A stretch of DNA of 64,000 bases from UBA3006 sp036746695. Lineage in GTDB: Bacteria; Actinomycetota; Acidimicrobiia; Acidimicrobiales; Ilumatobacteraceae. The translations under genes and the position numbers were made by a program. Numbering within the stretch: position 1 is the stretch's first letter; each line of letters begins with the position of its first letter. Under the pieces are notes generated by a model. The model saw only the letters and a program-made list of their open reading frames with translations, did not search any database and was not told the origin of the DNA. The stretch spans positions 1,550,001-1,614,000 of the forward strand of contig DAIODP010000001.1 of the NCBI GenBank assembly GCA_036746695.1, written 5' to 3'. Below, in pieces: positions 1 to 8,908 of the stretch.

Positions 1-994
1 CGGCCCACACATTTTCCACACGCAGCACCAACACGTGTGGGATTTCATCAACCGCTTTGGCGAAATGATGCCGTACCGCCACACGGTTCGCGCAATGGTG
101 GGCGACACGATGTACCGGATGCCCATGAACCTCACGCTGATCAACGATTTTTTCGGCACCCAGTTCACCCCCGAAGAGGCTGAAGCGTTTGTTACGTCAA
201 AAGCCGACGCAACAATTACGAACCCTGTTTCGTTTGAGGATCAGGCGCTGCGTTTTGTTGGCCGCGAATTGTACGAAGCATTTTTTGCCGGCTACACAAA
301 GAAGCAGTGGGGTGTCGACCCAACCGAATTGCCGGCCAGCATCTTGGCCCGGTTGCCACTGCGCTTCACAGCAGACGATTCGTATTTCAATCATCCGTTT
401 CAGGCAATACCGCGCAACGGGTACACGCCAATCGTGCAAGCAATTCTGGATCACCCGAACATCACGGTGCACCTGAACACGCGTTTCAACAAATCACAAT
501 CTGGTTCGTTCGATCACGTGGTTTGGACTGGCCCAATCGATGCGTATTTCAACTACGAGCATGGTCGTTTGGGTTACCGCACGCTTGATTTCGTGAAAGA
601 AGTGCACGATGGCGACTTTCAAGGCTGCCCAGTGCTCAACTATTGCGATGTGGATGTTCCGTACACACGGATTACCGAGCACAAACATTTCGCTCCGTGG
701 GAAACGCACGAACAAACCGTGACGTATCGCGAGTATTCGCGGTTGTGCGAAGAAAACGACACGCCGTATTACCCCATTCGGTTGGTGAAAGAAAAAGATC
801 AGTTGCTGAACTACGTGCAGCGGGCACGTGACGAACGCAATGTCACGTTCCTGGGCAGGCTTGGCACCTATCGTTATCTCGACATGGACGTCACTATTCA
901 CGAGGCACTGCAGGCCGCGAGCGGCATGCTTTCGGCAATTGCCGACGGCAGCGAGATCCCTTCGTTCTTCACCGACCCAATTGGTGTGGCATGA
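1..994 (+). CDS. glf: UDP-galactopyranose mutase, 5' end cut by window
   Basis: Interconverts UDP-galactopyranose and UDP-galactofuranose using reduced FAD in the cytoplasm, supplying the donor for galactofuran polymers. The reading frame is open from base 2, so the true start and the N-terminal FAD-binding Rossmann segment lie upstream; about 330 C-terminal residues are visible. The visible part begins with the family hallmark GPHIFHT and continues through FAAG-like and GYTP segments typical of Glf. Its TGA stop overlaps the ATG of the next gene (ATGA at 991-994), a glycosyltransferase that would use its product, so the two are almost certainly co-transcribed. Family assignment is secure; only the missing N-terminus limits it. 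Confidence 0.93.
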   Translation, partial: GPHIFHTQHQHVWDFINRFGEMMPYRHTVRAMVGDTMYRMPMNLTLINDFFGTQFTPEEAEAFVTSKADATITNPVSFEDQALRFVGRELYEAFFAGYTKKQWGVDPTELPASILARLPLRFTADDSYFNHPFQAIPRNGYTPIVQAILDHPNITVHLNTRFNKSQSGSFDHVVWTGPIDAYFNYEHGRLGYRTLDFVKEVHDGDFQGCPVLNYCDVDVPYTRITEHKHFAPWETHEQTVTYREYSRLCEENDTPYYPIRLVKEKDQLLNYVQRARDERNVTFLGRLGTYRYLDMDVTIHEALQAASGMLSAIADGSEIPSFFTDPIGVA

Positions 995-2775
995 CGCAAA
1001 TGTTGCAACGGCTTACGTTGCCAAAGCCAGAAACTACAGAGCCGCTGTTGTACGCGCGCCTGGTCGGCGAATCGCGCGTTGTTGCCGACGGCGTGGTGCT
1101 GGCAAGCGGCGCACAGGTTTCGTTCGACACTTCGTTCGGCGTGTTTGCTGCCGGCCGCTGGCGCCGCGTCTCAACGGTTAATCAACTATCGGTAGAGGTT
1201 CGTGCGTCGGGTATTGGCGTTGTCGAAGTGGTTGCGGTTACCGGCAATCGTGAAGAGGTTGTGGCGCATGCGTCGCTGCCGCGCGGCGAGGGCGCACCAA
1301 CCAGCGTTGTGCTGCCGCTAGAGCCGCTGCAAACATCCAAGCACGGCACCTACTTCGTTCGTGTACGCGCCGATGGTGGCGAGGTGTGCATGACGGGCGG
1401 GCAGTGGATCACCAGCGATGCGCCCGCGCACGATGTGCGACTGTCGCTTTCCATCACCACGTTCAACAGGCAGGAGTACGTGCGGAAAACTGTGCACAAC
1501 GTGCTGCAGCTGGAGTCCGAACTTGCCCCGCTCACTGGGCGCTTGCGCGTGTTCGTGGTGGACAACGCACAAAACGTCACGTTCGATGCCGCGCCAAACG
1601 CACCGCTGCAAGTGGTGCCAAACGGCAACTTGGGCGGCGCTGGCGGTTTCGCCCGCGGCCTGATGGAGTTGCGCAAGCAAGGTTGGGCAACGCACGTGTT
1701 GTTCATGGACGACGACATCACGCTCGAGCCGGAGGCGCTGGTGCGAACCATGGCGCTGTTTGCATTTGCGCGCGACCCGAAGCTGTGCGTGCACGGCGCA
1801 ATGCTGAGTGAAGAGCGCCCATGGCTGCAGTTCGAGGCCGGCTCCGAGTATTCGTTTAGGTCTATCTACCCGCTGCAGGCACTGGGCCGCGAAGACGACT
1901 TGCGCACGCGCGAGCTTGCCATCACAGACGCGCCCGAAATTCCGTTTGATTACACAGCGTGGTGGTACACCGCGTTTCCAATCAACATCACCAAAGACAA
2001 CCCGCTGCCCGTGTTTGTGCGCGGCGACGACGTTGGCTTCGGCTTAATGCACACCGGCAAGCACTCCATCACGCTGAACGGAGTCATTGTTTGGCACGCC
2101 GATTTCGGCTTGAAGAACAACCCGTCTTCGTTGTATTACGAGTCGCGCAACTTGGCGCTTGTCGACACGCTGGTGTTCGACAAGCATCATTGGTGGAACC
2201 TTGCCTACCGCTTCGCATCATTCGGTTTCCGCAACTTGTTCTCCATGCGTTATGCCTCGACCGAATACATGCTGAAAGGGCTGAACGCGTTTCTCGCAGG
2301 CCCCGATGTGTGGATGAAGATCGATCACGCCGCACTGCACGACGAGCTGCGCGTTTGCGCAGAGGAGCGCCCGCAACCTTTAGCAGGCGATTTGTTGCTG
2401 ATTGCGCCGCGCCAACCGCGCCATAAAGTGTTGCGCGCATTTGGATTCTTGTTTGCACTGTTGCTTGTAGGCGGCTACATCATTCCTCGGCCGCTGCGCC
2501 TACGTCGTCACGGCATTGGCCCAATCGATGCGCGTGCGGTGGGCGTTGCCACTTTGCGCAACAGCATTTTGTACCGCCACGACCGCATTGCCGATGGCTA
2601 CGTGGTGCAGCGCGACACCAAACGTTTCTGGAAACTGCTTGGCGAAGTGGCGGGGTCGATCGTGCGCATTGCCACCTCGTACAACCGTTTGAAGCGCGAG
2701 TATCGCGCGGCGTATCCGCTGATGGTCAGTGATGCGGCGTGGGAAGAGCGGTTTAGCGCTGCGCTGAAGCGCTAA
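991..2775 (+). CDS. GlfT2-like galactofuranosyltransferase (GT2)
   Basis: Predicted to polymerise galactofuranose onto a lipid-linked acceptor at the inner face of the membrane. The 594-residue protein has an N-terminal beta-rich domain (about 1-145), a GT-A fold with TTFNR (157-160), NGNLGGAGGFARG (211-223), the metal-binding triple Asp FMDDDI (240-242), RGDDVGFG (344-351, catalytic-base region) and a WH pair at 368-369 matching the metal-ligand His of GlfT2. A hydrophobic stretch at about 483-499 may anchor the C-terminal helical part. It starts inside the glf stop codon. Size and architecture match mycobacterial GlfT2 (about 640 residues) better than generic GT2 enzymes. The acceptor cannot be told from sequence. 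Confidence 0.85.
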   Translation: MTQMLQRLTLPKPETTEPLLYARLVGESRVVADGVVLASGAQVSFDTSFGVFAAGRWRRVSTVNQLSVEVRASGIGVVEVVAVTGNREEVVAHASLPRGEGAPTSVVLPLEPLQTSKHGTYFVRVRADGGEVCMTGGQWITSDAPAHDVRLSLSITTFNRQEYVRKTVHNVLQLESELAPLTGRLRVFVVDNAQNVTFDAAPNAPLQVVPNGNLGGAGGFARGLMELRKQGWATHVLFMDDDITLEPEALVRTMALFAFARDPKLCVHGAMLSEERPWLQFEAGSEYSFRSIYPLQALGREDDLRTRELAITDAPEIPFDYTAWWYTAFPINITKDNPLPVFVRGDDVGFGLMHTGKHSITLNGVIVWHADFGLKNNPSSLYYESRNLALVDTLVFDKHHWWNLAYRFASFGFRNLFSMRYASTEYMLKGLNAFLAGPDVWMKIDHAALHDELRVCAEERPQPLAGDLLLIAPRQPRHKVLRAFGFLFALLLVGGYIIPRPLRLRRHGIGPIDARAVGVATLRNSILYRHDRIADGYVVQRDTKRFWKLLGEVAGSIVRIATSYNRLKREYRAAYPLMVSDAAWEERFSAALKR

Positions 2776-5113
2776 GCAGCGCAATCCACGTCTGGTAGTT
2801 AATCGCTCCAGTTTGTTTGAAGCCAATTGATTTCTGGAAGCGCTTCACCAGCCTGGTTGTGGCTGGGCCAAAGTCGCCATCGGCCCGCAGTTTCACGTTC
2901 ATCACGCGGCCAAGTGCGGTTTGCGCAGTCTTGACGCTTGCGTGCTTGGCGCCTTGCTTCAGCACGATGGTCGAGCCGTCGATACCCAGCAGCGCAAGAA
3001 CCACATCGTCTGCCGCGCCGTCCACTTCGAGTGCATTGTTGGTCTCTACAGTTTGCACTGCCCTCACTGTGCCCTTGCCATACATGCCGTCAACTGCAAT
3101 GCGCTTCTTCTTTGGCAACTTGAGATACGCGTTCAATGCAGTCTGCAGTGCTTTTACGTTGTCACCGCGGTTTCCTTGGGCCATCGGGGTGCCAAGCGGC
3201 AAAATCGTTGCAACGCCGCTGGTGATGATGCCTTGCGCGCGTAATGCATCCAGCTGCGCGCGAATGAACAACGTAAATTCGGCTTTGCCCGTATTGGTGA
3301 GGTGCACGTCGTCGCTAAACCAACGCGATTGTGTCGGTGCCGAACTTGCAGTGTTCCAGTCGAGCACTGTCACGTTGGGGTACACGTTGGCGGCGTTTGC
3401 CAAAACGGCATTAGACAGGCTGTAGTCGCGCGAAGTGCGGCGAGTAGAGAGGTTGATAAACACGATGCGTTGCACTCCGCGCGCGTTCAGTGCGTTCACC
3501 ACCTGGTCTACATCTTGCTGCAACGTGTTGGGGTCGTCGTTGTAGCCAAGTTGCACGACGGCAATGTTCGGGTACTTGTCGGGAGTAAGCGCATTAATGA
3601 CGCCAAGCGCATCGGGCTGGCCAACCGATGTCGCAACACAGCTTGGGCCAACCATGCAGCGGTTTGAAAGCGCCTGATAATTCATGGTGGGGTATGCGGG
3701 CGTAATCACAGCAGCAAATGCGCTGGAAATACTCTCACCAACCGAGTCGCCTATAAATAGGAACGAACCCACTGGTGCTGCGTCGTATGGCGCGCCCGAC
3801 ACGCCGGTTGTTTCAAACCACGGTGCCGGGATGTCGAACGTTGTTTTAAACGTCCAGCCGCTGATATTCACTGTGGATGCGGTGCCATTGATTGCAACGC
3901 TGGTTGCATATCCATTCCAGTCGGAACCAAGGCCGTCGTGCGTGGTGACAACCGAAGTGAGCGTGCCAATTTGCGGGTATTTGGCCATGAACTGCGCGGC
4001 CGAAATTACTCGTGTCCATACCATCAACGAGTTGACGGGGTCGCTTGCCAAGTCACCTGCGTCAACTTGCGCGGGGAACGTTCCGCCCGCTGTTCGGCCT
4101 CCGTTGCTGCTGGTGAATTCGGTTCGCGATGGTGTGCCCCTCGGTGTCATCATCACGAAACTGGCAGTCTCGGCTATTGCCTGATCGGTATATGGGTGCT
4201 CGAGCGAAATAGGTGTGGAGTTGAGCGACTCGCGCAGCATTGCGCCGCCGTACACCTGGCAGTCTTGCGAGTCGCACGTGCGTGCAAGGCCCGCATAACG
4301 GTTTTCTGTTGCCGAATACGAACGGGCCGCAACCGCCTGTGCGCGAAGTGCGTTCATACCAGCGCCGCCCGCAGCAGCGCCCCATTCGGCCGGGGATTCG
4401 CGCGGCACAACGCCACGCAGATACGTTTCAATCGGCAGGGCATTGATAGTTCGGTTTTCGCCCTTGGTGTTATTCACCGCTCTGATTTCGCCGCGGTAAT
4501 ACCTAATTTTGTTTCGTCCGTTGCTGCGCGGTTCGCACAATCCAATCGCGGTAGATGCCGCCGAGGCTGGGTCTTGGCCGGTAGTGGTGGTAAACGATGC
4601 AACGGTTGCCACGTCGGCAACAACGGTGAAACCCTCGCTGCCTGGGTCGGTGGTGCTGGTTGGGCATTTGCGTTCCATCGAGCCCCATACGCGATACACG
4701 CGCTGCGAAATCTCGCGTGCAACAAGCGACACCCAGGTGCGGCCTGGCGCTGGGTCTTGCACAAAAATTGCATTGCCTGCATCGGCAACAACTGCCGTTT
4801 GCACATTGTTCATGGCGCTCAACCACACGGTCATTTCTTGAGCGGGGTTAGAAAGTGGCGCAATGACGTTGCCGGTTGGGCCGCCGTAATAGAAGTCGAG
4901 AATTTGCTGCCACGACCACCCGTAAGTGGTTGCCCAACCGTACGAGCCGTACTGGCTCATACCGCGGCCGTGGCCGAAGCCGCGTCCGTTGACCACGATG
5001 GCGTTTGGCAACATCCCGTCGTCTGCGCGCACCGCAGCACTTGGCACAAGCGCCGCCACCATGCTGATGACGACAATGCCAATAGCGGCAGAAATTTTTG
5101 GGGGTGTGCGCAT
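2753..5113 (-). CDS. Secreted SpoIID/LytB + SGNH hydrolase + peptidoglycan-binding protein
   Basis: A 786-residue exported protein with a signal peptide (1-30, cleavage near AVRA). Next comes the SpoIID-associated GRGFGHGRGMSQYG segment (43-56) and the SpoIID domain core with YLRGVVPRESPAEW (231-244) and ALRAQAVAARSY (255-266). SpoIID enzymes are lytic transglycosylases acting on denuded glycan, and the Glu at 239 is the expected catalytic residue. From about 450 an SGNH/GDSL esterase domain follows, with FIGDSVG (453-459), GYND and a DDVH block. Two peptidoglycan-binding-1 repeats close the protein (about 665-785). A Shine-Dalgarno-like CGAGGAG at 5126-5132 supports the ATG. Its 3' end overlaps the end of the convergent glycosyltransferase by 23 bases. 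Role in wall remodelling and deacylation is inferred. Confidence 0.85.
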   Translation of the reverse strand: MRTPPKISAAIGIVVISMVAALVPSAAVRADDGMLPNAIVVNGRGFGHGRGMSQYGSYGWATTYGWSWQQILDFYYGGPTGNVIAPLSNPAQEMTVWLSAMNNVQTAVVADAGNAIFVQDPAPGRTWVSLVAREISQRVYRVWGSMERKCPTSTTDPGSEGFTVVADVATVASFTTTTGQDPASAASTAIGLCEPRSNGRNKIRYYRGEIRAVNNTKGENRTINALPIETYLRGVVPRESPAEWGAAAGGAGMNALRAQAVAARSYSATENRYAGLARTCDSQDCQVYGGAMLRESLNSTPISLEHPYTDQAIAETASFVMMTPRGTPSRTEFTSSNGGRTAGGTFPAQVDAGDLASDPVNSLMVWTRVISAAQFMAKYPQIGTLTSVVTTHDGLGSDWNGYATSVAINGTASTVNISGWTFKTTFDIPAPWFETTGVSGAPYDAAPVGSFLFIGDSVGESISSAFAAVITPAYPTMNYQALSNRCMVGPSCVATSVGQPDALGVINALTPDKYPNIAVVQLGYNDDPNTLQQDVDQVVNALNARGVQRIVFINLSTRRTSRDYSLSNAVLANAANVYPNVTVLDWNTASSAPTQSRWFSDDVHLTNTGKAEFTLFIRAQLDALRAQGIITSGVATILPLGTPMAQGNRGDNVKALQTALNAYLKLPKKKRIAVDGMYGKGTVRAVQTVETNNALEVDGAADDVVLALLGIDGSTIVLKQGAKHASVKTAQTALGRVMNVKLRADGDFGPATTRLVKRFQKSIGFKQTGAINYQTWIALLSASAQR

Positions 5114-5183
5114 GCTGAAGTTGGTCTCCTCGCCCGCTTGGCTAACAGTCTACCGATAACAATCGGCAGGAGTAGGGCAGGCT

Positions 5184-6080
5184 TTAGGCCGTCTCGCTCA
5201 CGCTTGGTAGCACATCACGTTGTTGCACAACAACGCCAAGCAGCACGAGGGAGATCCCCATGTATTCGATAAGTGTTGGTTTTTGGTCAAGAAAAAAGAA
5301 ACCGAACACCACGGCAGTTACGGGCAGCAATGCAAGCAAAACAGAAAATCGTCGCACAGGTATTTTGCGCATGATCGATTGCTCGATGCCGTAACCAAGC
5401 GCATTGGAAAAAAGTCCAACAAGCAAACACCAAACAAGAATGGAAGGCGACGACCACGCAGGGCCGCTTTGCGCAGCGCCGAAAGGCGCAATGACTACTG
5501 CGCCGATTGCCAGGCCAACGCCAAGCCCGGCAACGCCGCGGTCGAGCTGCGCAACTTTGGAACCAATCACGATGTATGCGGCCCAACATGCCGATGCCAG
5601 GAAGATGTACAGAAGCCCAAGTGGTTCGCTGCCAAGCTCGAGCCCCGATAACACCACAACGCCCAGCGTTGCAAGGCCAAGTGCTGCGGCATTGCGCCGT
5701 GTTTTTGTCTGCCATGCGGCAATGCAGATTGGGCCAATGAACTCGATTGCTACGCCCTTTCCTAAATCCAGCCGGTCGATTGCAAGATAAAAGGTGAGGT
5801 TCATGAATGCAACGGCAATGCCAAACGTTGCCGCCGACAACAACTCTGCGCGCGTCCATCTGCCGTGTTTGAGCAGCCGTGGCGCAGAAAACGCCAACAA
5901 GATGAGTGCTGCAGCAATCACGCGCAACCATGCAACACTTGCTGGGGCCAATTGATCAAATAAATTGACGGCGATTATCGCGCCGAGGTATTGCGCGGAT
6001 GCCGAGAAGATGAAAAATACTTCAGGAGGCAAATTGCCAATCTGTTTTCTGGCGGAACTATTTGTTGTTGCGTTACTCAC
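5184..6080 (-). CDS. EamA/RhtA-type drug/metabolite exporter
   Basis: A 298-residue inner-membrane protein with about ten hydrophobic helices in two EamA repeats, as in the DMT superfamily. The C-terminal half, with LGYGIEQ, IPVRRFSVLLALLP and a following FLDQKPT turn, resembles the RhtA threonine/homoserine exporter branch. I place the start at the GTG whose bases overlap the stop of the upstream class II aldolase gene (GTGA, 6077-6080). The frame is open 62 codons further upstream, but that part lies inside the aldolase gene and looks non-coding. Translational coupling with the aldolase is likely. Substrate unknown; amino acids or related metabolites are the family's usual cargo. Confidence 0.8.
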   Translation of the reverse strand: MSNATTNSSARKQIGNLPPEVFFIFSASAQYLGAIIAVNLFDQLAPASVAWLRVIAAALILLAFSAPRLLKHGRWTRAELLSAATFGIAVAFMNLTFYLAIDRLDLGKGVAIEFIGPICIAAWQTKTRRNAAALGLATLGVVVLSGLELGSEPLGLLYIFLASACWAAYIVIGSKVAQLDRGVAGLGVGLAIGAVVIAPFGAAQSGPAWSSPSILVWCLLVGLFSNALGYGIEQSIMRKIPVRRFSVLLALLPVTAVVFGFFFLDQKPTLIEYMGISLVLLGVVVQQRDVLPSVSETA

Positions 6081-6892
6081 TCGAACAGGTCGGGGTCTGA
6101 CGCACAAATTTCTTGGAACAGTGGTTGAAACTGAAACCAACCTGCATCGGCGAAGCCCGTCAGTTGCTGCGTGTACAACGCCATGTCGTGCGGAATCAGT
6201 TTCGGCGTGCCTGCGGCCTCGGCCAACAGTTGTGCTTGGCAGCTGCGGTCCATTGTGATGAACCAAAATGCGGCGGCTTCCACAGTTGTGCCAACAGTAA
6301 ACAACCCGTGGTTTTGGTGAATAGCTGCTTTGCCTGTTGGGAACTTGGAGATGATTTCTTCTGCCGCGGTTTCCTCGAACACCACTGCGCCGCCTTGCTC
6401 GGCAATGAGCACATGGTCGTCATAGAAGATGCACGAGTCTTGCGTAATCGGGTCAAGCTTGCGCCCAAGAGTGGACCACGCCTTGCCGTAGGTGGAGTGC
6501 GCGTGTGCCGCACCAATCACATCGGGGCGTGCCTTGTGGATTGCAGCATGCAAAACAAATGCTGCGCGGTTCACAGGCTGGCTGCCGTACACCACTTCGC
6601 CTGCGTGATTAACCAAGATCAAGTCGCTTGTCTTCATGTGGCGGAAACTTTTGCCAAACGGGTTGACCCAAAAGTGATCGGTAAATTCCGGGTCGCGCGC
6701 CGTGATGTGCCCGGCCACACCTTCGCCGTATCCCAGTCGTCCGAACACTCGTAGCGACGCCGCGAGGCCAACTTTGCGCGCCCTTCGTTCGTCTTCAACG
6801 TTGTCGTAGGTGGGCCTGCCAATTGCGGCAACGGCTTTTGGCGTCAGTTCAACGCCGTCGATCATGTTGGTGTGTTGTTCGGTGATGGCCAT
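6077..6892 (-). CDS. Class II aldolase/adducin-domain protein
   Basis: A 271-residue cytoplasmic protein of the class II aldolase/adducin family, whose members use a divalent metal held by three histidines to cleave or epimerise sugar phosphates or related hydroxy-acids. The HAHS segment (AAHAHSTYG) and the later HQNHGLFTVG carry the expected metal-ligand histidines; GHITARDP and FWVNPFG near the N-terminus match the family core. Length fits the stand-alone, non-phosphosugar branch common in actinobacteria and proteobacteria, where the true substrate is rarely known. The stop overlaps the start of the EamA exporter, suggesting a two-gene unit. A more precise function cannot be read from the sequence. 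Confidence 0.82.
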   Translation of the reverse strand: MAITEQHTNMIDGVELTPKAVAAIGRPTYDNVEDERRARKVGLAASLRVFGRLGYGEGVAGHITARDPEFTDHFWVNPFGKSFRHMKTSDLILVNHAGEVVYGSQPVNRAAFVLHAAIHKARPDVIGAAHAHSTYGKAWSTLGRKLDPITQDSCIFYDDHVLIAEQGGAVVFEETAAEEIISKFPTGKAAIHQNHGLFTVGTTVEAAAFWFITMDRSCQAQLLAEAAGTPKLIPHDMALYTQQLTGFADAGWFQFQPLFQEICASDPDLFE

Positions 6893-6944
6893 ATGGCAAG
6901 GCTAGCCATGCGTCCAAGCGGCCCATATCTCGTAGCCTGTACCA

Positions 6945-8531
6945 ATGGCCGAAACACCCTCACCCCGCCAAACCGACTCCGGAATCACCGTCGAGCCGCT
7001 GTACAACGACCAATCGTTGGCTGGCTTCGATAGCCAGGGCCAGCTGGGTGCACCCGGCAAGGCGCCATACACCCGCGGCATTTATCCAACAATGCACCGC
7101 GATCGCCTATGGACAATGCGTCAGTATGCGGGCTTCGGCAGCGCAGCCGACACCAATCAGCGTTTCAAGTTTTTGCTCGAGGCGGGCCAGACAGGCCTCA
7201 GTTGTGCGTTCGACTTGCCAACGCAAATGGGTTACGACAGCGATCACCCTCGCGCTGCAGGCGAAGTTGGAAAAGTTGGCGTAGCAATCGATTCGCTCGA
7301 CGACATGCGCACGTTGCTTGCCGACTTGCCCCTAGACAAAGTCACCACATCCATGACCATCAACTCCACAGCAGCAATTTTGTTGTTGATGTACGAGTTG
7401 GTTGCAGAAGAGCGCGGAGTGCCAAGCACCGCCATCAGCGGCACCATTCAAAACGATTTGCTGAAGGAATACATTGCGCGCGGCACATACGTGTATCCGC
7501 CAAAGCCTTCAATGCGCATCATCACCAACATCTTTGAGTACTGCGCGCAAAACGTTCCCAAGTGGAACACCATTTCCATTTCCGGTTATCACATTCGCGA
7601 AGCCGGCTCTACCGCGGTGCAGGAACTTGCCTTTACGTTATCCAACGCCATTGCCTACGTGCAGGCCGCAATCGATGCGGGTCTGGATGTAGACGACATT
7701 GCATCACGTCTCAGTTTCTTTTGGAATGGCCACAACAACTTCTTCGAAGAGATTGCAAAGTTCCGTGCAAGTCGCCGCATGTGGCACGACATCATGACCA
7801 CGCGCTTCGGCGCGAAGAAGGAAGCAAGCAAACTGATGCGCTTCCACACGCAAACCGGCGGCTCCACACTGACCGCGCAGCAACCCCTCAACAACGTGGT
7901 GCGTGTTGCCGTGCAAAGCATGGCCGCCGTCTTGGGCGGCACGCAAAGCCTGCACACCAACGGCTACGACGAGGCGCTCAGCCTGCCAACCGAAGAGGCC
8001 GCGCGCATTGCGCTTCGCACGCAGCAAATCATTGGCTACGAGAGCGGCATTACCGACACGCCCGACCCACTTGCGGGCTCGTACTTTGTCGAGTCGTTGA
8101 CGAACGAAGTCGAGCGCCTGGCATACGAATACATTGCGCGCATCGACGAGATGGGCGGGGCAGTGCAGGCCATTGAAGCCGGTTTCCAAATGGACGAGAT
8201 TGAAGAGGCGGCCTACAGCTACACCAAGTCCATCGATGATCAGTCGCGAGTGTTGGTTGGCGTCAACAAGTTCACTGTCGACAACGAGCCAGAGCCCAAA
8301 ATCACGCCAGCAATACCCGGCTTGGAAAAGGGACAGGTAGACCGCCTGACTGCATACAAGGCAAACCGCGACATGGCCAAAGTTGCCGCAACACTCGAAG
8401 CATTGCGCGAAGCCGCTAAGGGAACAGGCAACATCTTGCACCCGATGAAAGCTGCGTTGCGTGCAAACGCCACACTTGGCGAAGTGAGCGATGCGCTGCG
8501 CGACGTTTTCGGCGTCTACCGCCCAGGCTGA
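6945..8531 (+). CDS. Acyl-CoA mutase large subunit, methylmalonyl-CoA mutase type
   Basis: Catalytic (TIM-barrel) subunit of a B12-dependent acyl-CoA mutase, 528 residues. It has RLWTMRQYAGFG (54-65), a GYDSD block (96-100) and SISGYH, and it ends without the B12-binding domain. A separate small subunit carrying DxHxxG would be required; none lies in the window. Tyr61 and Arg179 occupy the positions of Tyr89 and Arg207 of the Propionibacterium enzyme (the 118-residue spacing is identical). This favours methylmalonyl-CoA over isobutyryl-CoA, whose mutase has Phe and Gln there. However, the methylmalonyl-CoA mutase hallmark ATHRGYDSD reads PTQMGYDSD, as in the broader acyl-CoA mutase group. Likely role: propionyl-CoA or branched acyl-CoA metabolism. 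Confidence 0.85.
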   Translation: MAETPSPRQTDSGITVEPLYNDQSLAGFDSQGQLGAPGKAPYTRGIYPTMHRDRLWTMRQYAGFGSAADTNQRFKFLLEAGQTGLSCAFDLPTQMGYDSDHPRAAGEVGKVGVAIDSLDDMRTLLADLPLDKVTTSMTINSTAAILLLMYELVAEERGVPSTAISGTIQNDLLKEYIARGTYVYPPKPSMRIITNIFEYCAQNVPKWNTISISGYHIREAGSTAVQELAFTLSNAIAYVQAAIDAGLDVDDIASRLSFFWNGHNNFFEEIAKFRASRRMWHDIMTTRFGAKKEASKLMRFHTQTGGSTLTAQQPLNNVVRVAVQSMAAVLGGTQSLHTNGYDEALSLPTEEAARIALRTQQIIGYESGITDTPDPLAGSYFVESLTNEVERLAYEYIARIDEMGGAVQAIEAGFQMDEIEEAAYSYTKSIDDQSRVLVGVNKFTVDNEPEPKITPAIPGLEKGQVDRLTAYKANRDMAKVAATLEALREAAKGTGNILHPMKAALRANATLGEVSDALRDVFGVYRPG

Positions 8532-8539
8532 TTTCACTC

Positions 8540-8905
8540 ATGTCTTGGCTTGCGCCGCATGCAGATAGAGAATGTTGTGACATTGTCACGGTCGGACGCA
8601 AAAGCGGACAACCGCGGAAAACTGAACTGTGGTTTGGCGTATTGCATGACACGCTCATTCTGGTTTCAGGAACTGAACATTCCGACTGGCGCCGAAACAT
8701 ATTGGCGGATCCATCCGTTGAAGTGCGTATCAACGGAGACGTTCACATGGGTACTGCGCGGATGGTCACTGACATTGATGAGCGCCGTGCATATGGCGAT
8801 GTAATGGCTGCCAAATATGATTGGGAGGGCGACCCGAGCATTGGGCTAACGCGACACGCGTGGTGTTACGAAGTGCCAGTAATTGCAATCAGTAACTGGA
8901 GTTAA
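8540..8905 (+). CDS. DDN-like F420-dependent nitroreductase-family protein
   Basis: A 121-residue split-beta-barrel protein of the deazaflavin-dependent nitroreductase family (DUF385). It has VTVGRKSGQPRKTELWFG near the N-terminus, a SGTEHSDWRRNILADP segment matching the family's xGxxDWxxNxxANP core, and a C-terminal YEVPVI strand. Relatives use F420H2 to reduce quinones or nitro compounds, often at the membrane. It follows the acyl-CoA mutase by 8 bases on the same strand and converges with the double-TetR gene, with a 3-base gap. The N-terminus is shorter than in mycobacterial Ddn, which may mean a soluble rather than membrane-associated form. Substrate unknown. Confidence 0.82.
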   Translation: MSWLAPHADRECCDIVTVGRKSGQPRKTELWFGVLHDTLILVSGTEHSDWRRNILADPSVEVRINGDVHMGTARMVTDIDERRAYGDVMAAKYDWEGDPSIGLTRHAWCYEVPVIAISNWS

Positions 8906-8908
8906 TCA

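Noticed and set aside
3938..5272. Long plus-strand open frame opposite the SpoIID gene
   Set aside because: Antisense shadow; composition is unlike a protein and it overlaps the promoter region.
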